DNA of 64,000 nt, taken from assembly GCA_022453515.1 (NCBI GenBank), contig JAJNNY010000056.1, forward strand, positions 62,001-126,000, written 5' to 3'. Shown here piece after piece: positions 60,129 to 64,000 of the stretch; position 1 is the stretch's first letter; the number at the start of each line of letters is the position of its first letter. A program made the position numbers and the translations under genes. Under the pieces are notes generated by a model. That model worked only from the letters and a program-made list of their open reading frames with translations. It was not told the origin of the DNA and did not search any database. Source of the stretch: Astrocystis sublimbata. Taxonomy: Eukaryota; Ascomycota; Sordariomycetes; Xylariales; Xylariaceae.

Positions 60129-60777
60129 GACGGAGGGAGGTGGACGAGCGAGTGTTGTTGACCACAACACATTTCGTCGTTATGTGGTCGAGGAGGTAGG
60201 TTCTTAGAAGTTAGAGGTAAGTGCCGAGGTGAGAGGTGGTTTGGATCGGCTACTGGCGGGGTTGCAGAACCGCGACAAGCACCTGCCCAGGCACCCAGCA
60301 TGCCCAGGTGGCTCGCCTGGCACGCCTGGGCAATGCCATCATCAATGCATGTCTGTACCAATATCAAAGATACCTACCTAGGCATGCCTACATGTAGTAC
60401 CTACCTCCTACTTACTCACCTACCCAAAATCGATTGCTCTGCCTATTTAATTCAAGTCATGGTGATTTCCTCCAAGTTGGAAGAAGAAAATACCTTTGTA
60501 AAATGATACTTGGTCTCCAGAATGACCACCGTGCTAGCAGCCAATCAGTTGGTCAGCTACCTACCTACCTACATGTCCCTAGTGGCGGTGCAAACGAAAG
60601 ATTAAGAGCACTTTTGCTGACGGGCGCTGACTTCGTCCTACCGTGCTTCAACATGGTGTCAGCATTTCGTTCTCGCTTATTATTGCGAGGTCATATCAAT
60701 CAAAACCAAAACATCCCTTCTCTTCTCTTCTCTCACTGCGTGCGATAGACTTCGAGGCATCTGTATGCGCAAACAGC
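60129..60777. other. divergent promoter region with repeat islands
   Basis: This separates the minus-strand hydratase from the plus-strand ankyrin gene and should hold both promoters. It contains a GCCCAGG/GCCTGGC block at about 60283-60331, followed by TACCTA/TAGGTA words at 60371-60425 and 60558-60575. No gene is supported. Confidence 0.55.
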
Positions 60778-61448
60778 ATGGCTAGTGATAGTGCCATACC
60801 TCCTGAGGCCATCGAGTTCGCCACGCGCATGTGTAAGCCAATTCTCATTATGATCCGGCAGCCTGGACACGGAAGACACTATCTTATCGACGACTCTCCA
60901 GAGCACGAGAGCTAACGTCGGACACTCCAGATAATGCGGCGAGAGAAGGACAGATAGACGTCTTTCAGCAAGCATTGCCAGCGGGCTTGCCCGCAAACCT
61001 GACAAATGATAAGGGCGATACACTGGTTCGTCTGCGCGCCCGCCCAGTCACTAGCTATTACTCGTCATCAACACCAACACGCTAAATCCATATATGCAGT
61101 TGATGCTTGCGGCGTATTACGGGCACGCAGACCTCGTGAAGCTGCTGATCCAACACGGCGCCGACCCGAACCGGCTGAATGACAAGAGCCAGAGCCCACT
61201 GGCTGGTGCCGTCTTCAAAAAAGAAGACGCTGTCATTGAAGTGGGTCCTTTTTCTTCTTCTTTCCAGTATGAAATATCTATTCATCGGTCGCTGATATGA
61301 CACTGCCTAGACGTTGCTAGAGGGCGGCGCCGACCCCGAGTATGGTTCCCCGTCTGCTGCTCAATGCATAGCCATGTTCAAGCAAGAGGACAAATGGGGC
61401 TCCAAATTTGAGGCTGCGCCAGGGAAAGGCAAGGCGGTGAAAGCGTAG
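60778..61448 (+). CDS. small ankyrin-repeat protein
   Basis: Four exons (60778-60832, 60931-61025, 61100-61240, 61311-61448) close to 142 residues. The spliced protein reads NAAREGQIDVFQQAL, then LPANLTNDKGDTLLMLAAYYGHADLVKLLIQHGADPNRLND, then SPLAGAVFKKEDAVIETLLEGGADPEYGSPSA, giving about two and a half ankyrin repeats, and ends with a Lys-rich tail. It resembles the short fungal ankyrin proteins related to yeast YGL242C, of unknown function. Donors GTTCGT (second intron) and GTGGGT (third) are weak but are confirmed by the repeat consensus. Confidence 0.85.
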
Positions 61449-62591
61449 AGTTTGTGCCTACATATTGGCGCAACTTTTTGCCCAAGCAGCGGTACATTCG
61501 CGTGCTTATTCCAGCGCGAGGGCAATGTTCACCATGGGCGGACAGAACTCTACCGCCCGAGGTGCAGCAGAGCAAGAAGTATGTTGAGTAGGCTGGCATC
61601 GAGCTCACCTACTCGTCCAAGAGGTCGTCATATTCTTGAACCCCACGAGCAACCGACATTGGAAGACAATTATTGAATACAAGTACAGCAGGTCAAACCA
61701 CCAGGTTCCACTGCCCCCTCCAATTCTCATCCCCAGGCAGAAGCCAACGCACATTACTCTATTGAGATTAAAAGCCAGCCAGCCAGCCCGGTCGGTTGTT
61801 CTAGAATCGTGTCAAAAAAATAAATTTTTGAGCTTCGATGTCACAGTTAATACCTGCAGTGAACCTTTGCTTTATCCAGTCACACGTTCTTCGTTGAAAA
61901 TGAAGATTCCAAATGCATGATCCCAGCCACGCCAAGACGCTCATCGCTAACTCTACCTGCCGCAATAGGCAGCCAGCCAAAAAGGCGACCATTCCGAGGG
62001 GTTGGGGCGTGCGGAGTAGGAAGCTTATCCGATAGACCCCGGGTCTGTTTACAAACTTGAGGAACTGTCGCCATATCATCTACATCTATGTGCATCGTAC
62101 CACGCTTGCGATACCTTCGACGGAGATCTGGACCTCTAAGACCAATCGCAAATCGCATGGTCACAATTCATGAAAACTCCGCCCAACACGAGGGTTTTTG
62201 CACATTACCTGTGATTGTGAACAGGACAGGCCGGCATAGTGGCGCCGTGCAACACTTATTAGCGGGGTACCTACATATTGTGTGTAGCATCGATTCTGTT
62301 CTACATGCCTGCATATCTCGAAGAGGAGATCGACGTTAACACCCTCGCTATCAATCCTTGGCAATGGCCCGTCCGCCTTGTGCGTCCCCAGTCCCGGGAA
62401 TTATAACGGACCGCTATATCGCATGTTGTGGAGGGAGAATGCGTACAGGTAGGTTGGAGCTGTAATATATAAATATACTATGCCTCCAATGAGAGGAATT
62501 TCAGTTCACAGTTCTGCTCACTGCCACGATTGAGCTTTTACTCGTGGTGGCTCGCCAACGGAAATTCCAGCCATCAGCTCAATTAACGGAC
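61449..62591. other. intergenic region, no supportable gene
   Basis: About 1.1 kb between the ankyrin gene and the protease gene. Open frames are under 95 codons and unrecognised. The final 130 bases include a TATATAAATA word at 62466-62475, a likely TATA box for the protease. Confidence 0.5.
62466..62475 (+). promoter_or_regulatory. TATA-like element before the metalloprotease
   Basis: A TATATAAATA word lies about 120 nt upstream of the chosen ATG, consistent with a core promoter; not otherwise tested. Confidence 0.45.
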
Positions 62592-64000
62592 ATGGGCCTC
62601 AACGCTATGTATGATACCCGAAAGGCACTCGCCGCCGTCGTGGCCGGTTCAATCTTGACCAACCTAGCGACTGCCGCGCCGTTCTCACTCCAGAGCGACC
62701 CTTTCGCAGTGCTTGACCCTCAGAATGTTGTTCTTCCAGACAATATGACCTGGGCCGACTATGTGAAACCACCCGGTACTACTGTGAGTACACAACATTT
62801 GATCTGGTGACTACCAAAAATGAGCGCTCTCTTTTTGAATGAGAGTCTATGTTTTGGCAATCTTGAATTGACACGAGACCCCGTGCGATAACGTGGTCAA
62901 GGTTGTCAGCGAATAACTGACAAAGTACTATTACAGTGGTCTGACCCAAGCAGAAAAGGTTCCGAAAGGAATTTCAATATCGCGCTTGTTGTTGTCGATT
63001 ACCCCGATCATCCTTTTGTAATCACCCAGGAGCCCGAATCAACGCCTTTCAAAAACCCACAGCCTGTTGTGTCTAGTCTCAGCCGCGAGGAGGTTCCCAC
63101 GTTCTACCGCGACTTCTTGAACAAGCCTAGCGAGCTCAATCGCATGCATACTCTGCATGAGTATTGGATGGAAGATTCTGGAGGTCGTTTCGGTAGGAAC
63201 CACTCTACCCGCGTTTGCTTCTTATTGTTGTGACAAGGAGATGGCTAATCGATAGAAAGGTGTGGATTTGACGGTTTTCGGCGCCTATGAAATGCCTAGT
63301 CGGTCTTATCAATATGGCATTGACAATGGCTTTAATCCTGATGGCTGTCCAGCAGCTGGCCCTTGCGCATTGAATATTCGCAAAGATGCGTTAGGAGCCT
63401 GGCGGGCCGAGATAGGAAACGAAACCGCGGAAGCGTACGAGCTGGTTTTCATCCTCTCTGCTGGCCAAGACGAGTCTTCAACGTGGCAGGAGTTTGGTGA
63501 AATGATATTTCAGACACCTGAGGATGTCTCCGACGAGTTCGGCCCTCCCGATGGCTCCATCCCGAACTGGGCACACACTCGATATGTCAACTGGACGTCC
63601 TGGGCGTCTGCTAGTAGTATATGGCCCAACGCTGGCGATGGTTCATCAACCCAAGCTGAGAGCTCTGGCATGTCTACCTACGCACACGAGTTGAGCCATC
63701 TACTAGGCATAGGTGACAACTACAACAACCCTTACGGGCAGCCACCACAGCGCGATTATGCAGGCCCTTTCTCCATGTTGTCGCGAGGCAGCTTCAACGG
63801 CCCAGGAGGTCCTCATACTCGCTGGCAGATACCAGCACAGCTCGGAGGCTCGATGGGCTCCCCGCACACCATGGGTGATAAGTTACGTATCGACCTAGTT
63901 GACGATAGCAAAGTATTGATGCTATCGCGGGCGGCGCTTCCTGACTCTGGACTGGTGACTGCTGAGATCACGGCAAGAGTGGTGAGCCCGAGCGCCACGC
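62592..64000 (+). CDS. secreted M6-like metalloprotease, 3' end beyond window
   Basis: Three exons so far (62592-62783, 62937-63192, 63260 onward, still open at the window edge). A signal peptide follows the start (KALAAVVAGSILTNLATAAP). The catalytic domain shows HELSHLLGIGDNY, a zinc-binding HExxH with a following Gly and Asp as in the M6 (immune-inhibitor A-like) group, preceded by IALVVVDYPDHPF and LHEYWMEDSGGRFGVDLTVFGAYEMP, which mark the M6-like propeptide-catalytic junction. The M6 family is mainly bacterial, with uncharacterised fungal members, so the specificity is unknown; it is likely extracellular. The start could also be the ATG at 62607; both leave the signal peptide intact. 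C-terminal domains cannot be judged because the gene is cut. Confidence 0.82.

Overview
The window looks like nuclear DNA from a filamentous ascomycete (Pezizomycotina, most likely a Sordariomycete). Genes are split by short GT-AG introns, mostly 50-170 nt, with CTAAC-like branch sites. The protein families are fungal: a non-reducing PKS, Zn2Cys6 regulators, a fungal rhodopsin-like membrane protein, Hva1_TUDOR and AIM24. I rebuilt exon structures by hand; in every multi-exon gene the exon phases close exactly. The order of sections below follows the sequence.

Left half (about 4.2-37.3 kb): a loosely packed secondary-metabolite locus of DHN-melanin type. It holds a Cmr1/Pig1-type regulator with two C2H2 fingers plus a Zn2Cys6 cluster (4176-7098, +), a 1,3,6,8-tetrahydroxynaphthalene reductase of the SDR family (10649-11841, +), a second AflR-like Zn2Cys6 regulator (15174-16376, -), a 2161-residue SAT-KS-AT-PT-ACP-ACP-TE polyketide synthase (23834-30463, -) and a secreted multicopper oxidase (35288-37343, -). 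The simplest reading is that the PKS makes a naphthalene (T4HN) or heptaketide naphthopyrone precursor, the SDR reduces T4HN to scytalone, the oxidase polymerises or oxidises the end product, and the two regulators control the set. Scytalone dehydratase and a trihydroxynaphthalene reductase are not visible here and would have to lie elsewhere. The five genes occupy only about a third of 33 kb; the rest is gene-poor DNA with microsatellites and TACCTA/TAGGTA palindromic islands. One protein-like minus-strand remnant lies at about 16.6-17.6 kb.

Right half (about 38.9-64 kb): ordinary, denser gene content. In order: a TMEM19/DUF92 membrane protein (+), an atypical Ras-like GTPase (-), a membrane-anchored double amidohydrolase (+), AIM24 (+), an MCT-type major facilitator (+), a fungal rhodopsin-like seven-helix protein (-), a Hva1_TUDOR protein with a long charged tail (+), a mitochondrial enoyl-CoA/methylglutaconyl-CoA hydratase-like protein (-), a small ankyrin protein (+) and a secreted M6-like metalloprotease cut by the window edge (+).

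No rRNA, tRNA, CRISPR array or intact transposon was recognised. All functional calls come from reading motifs and remembered family features, not from a database search.
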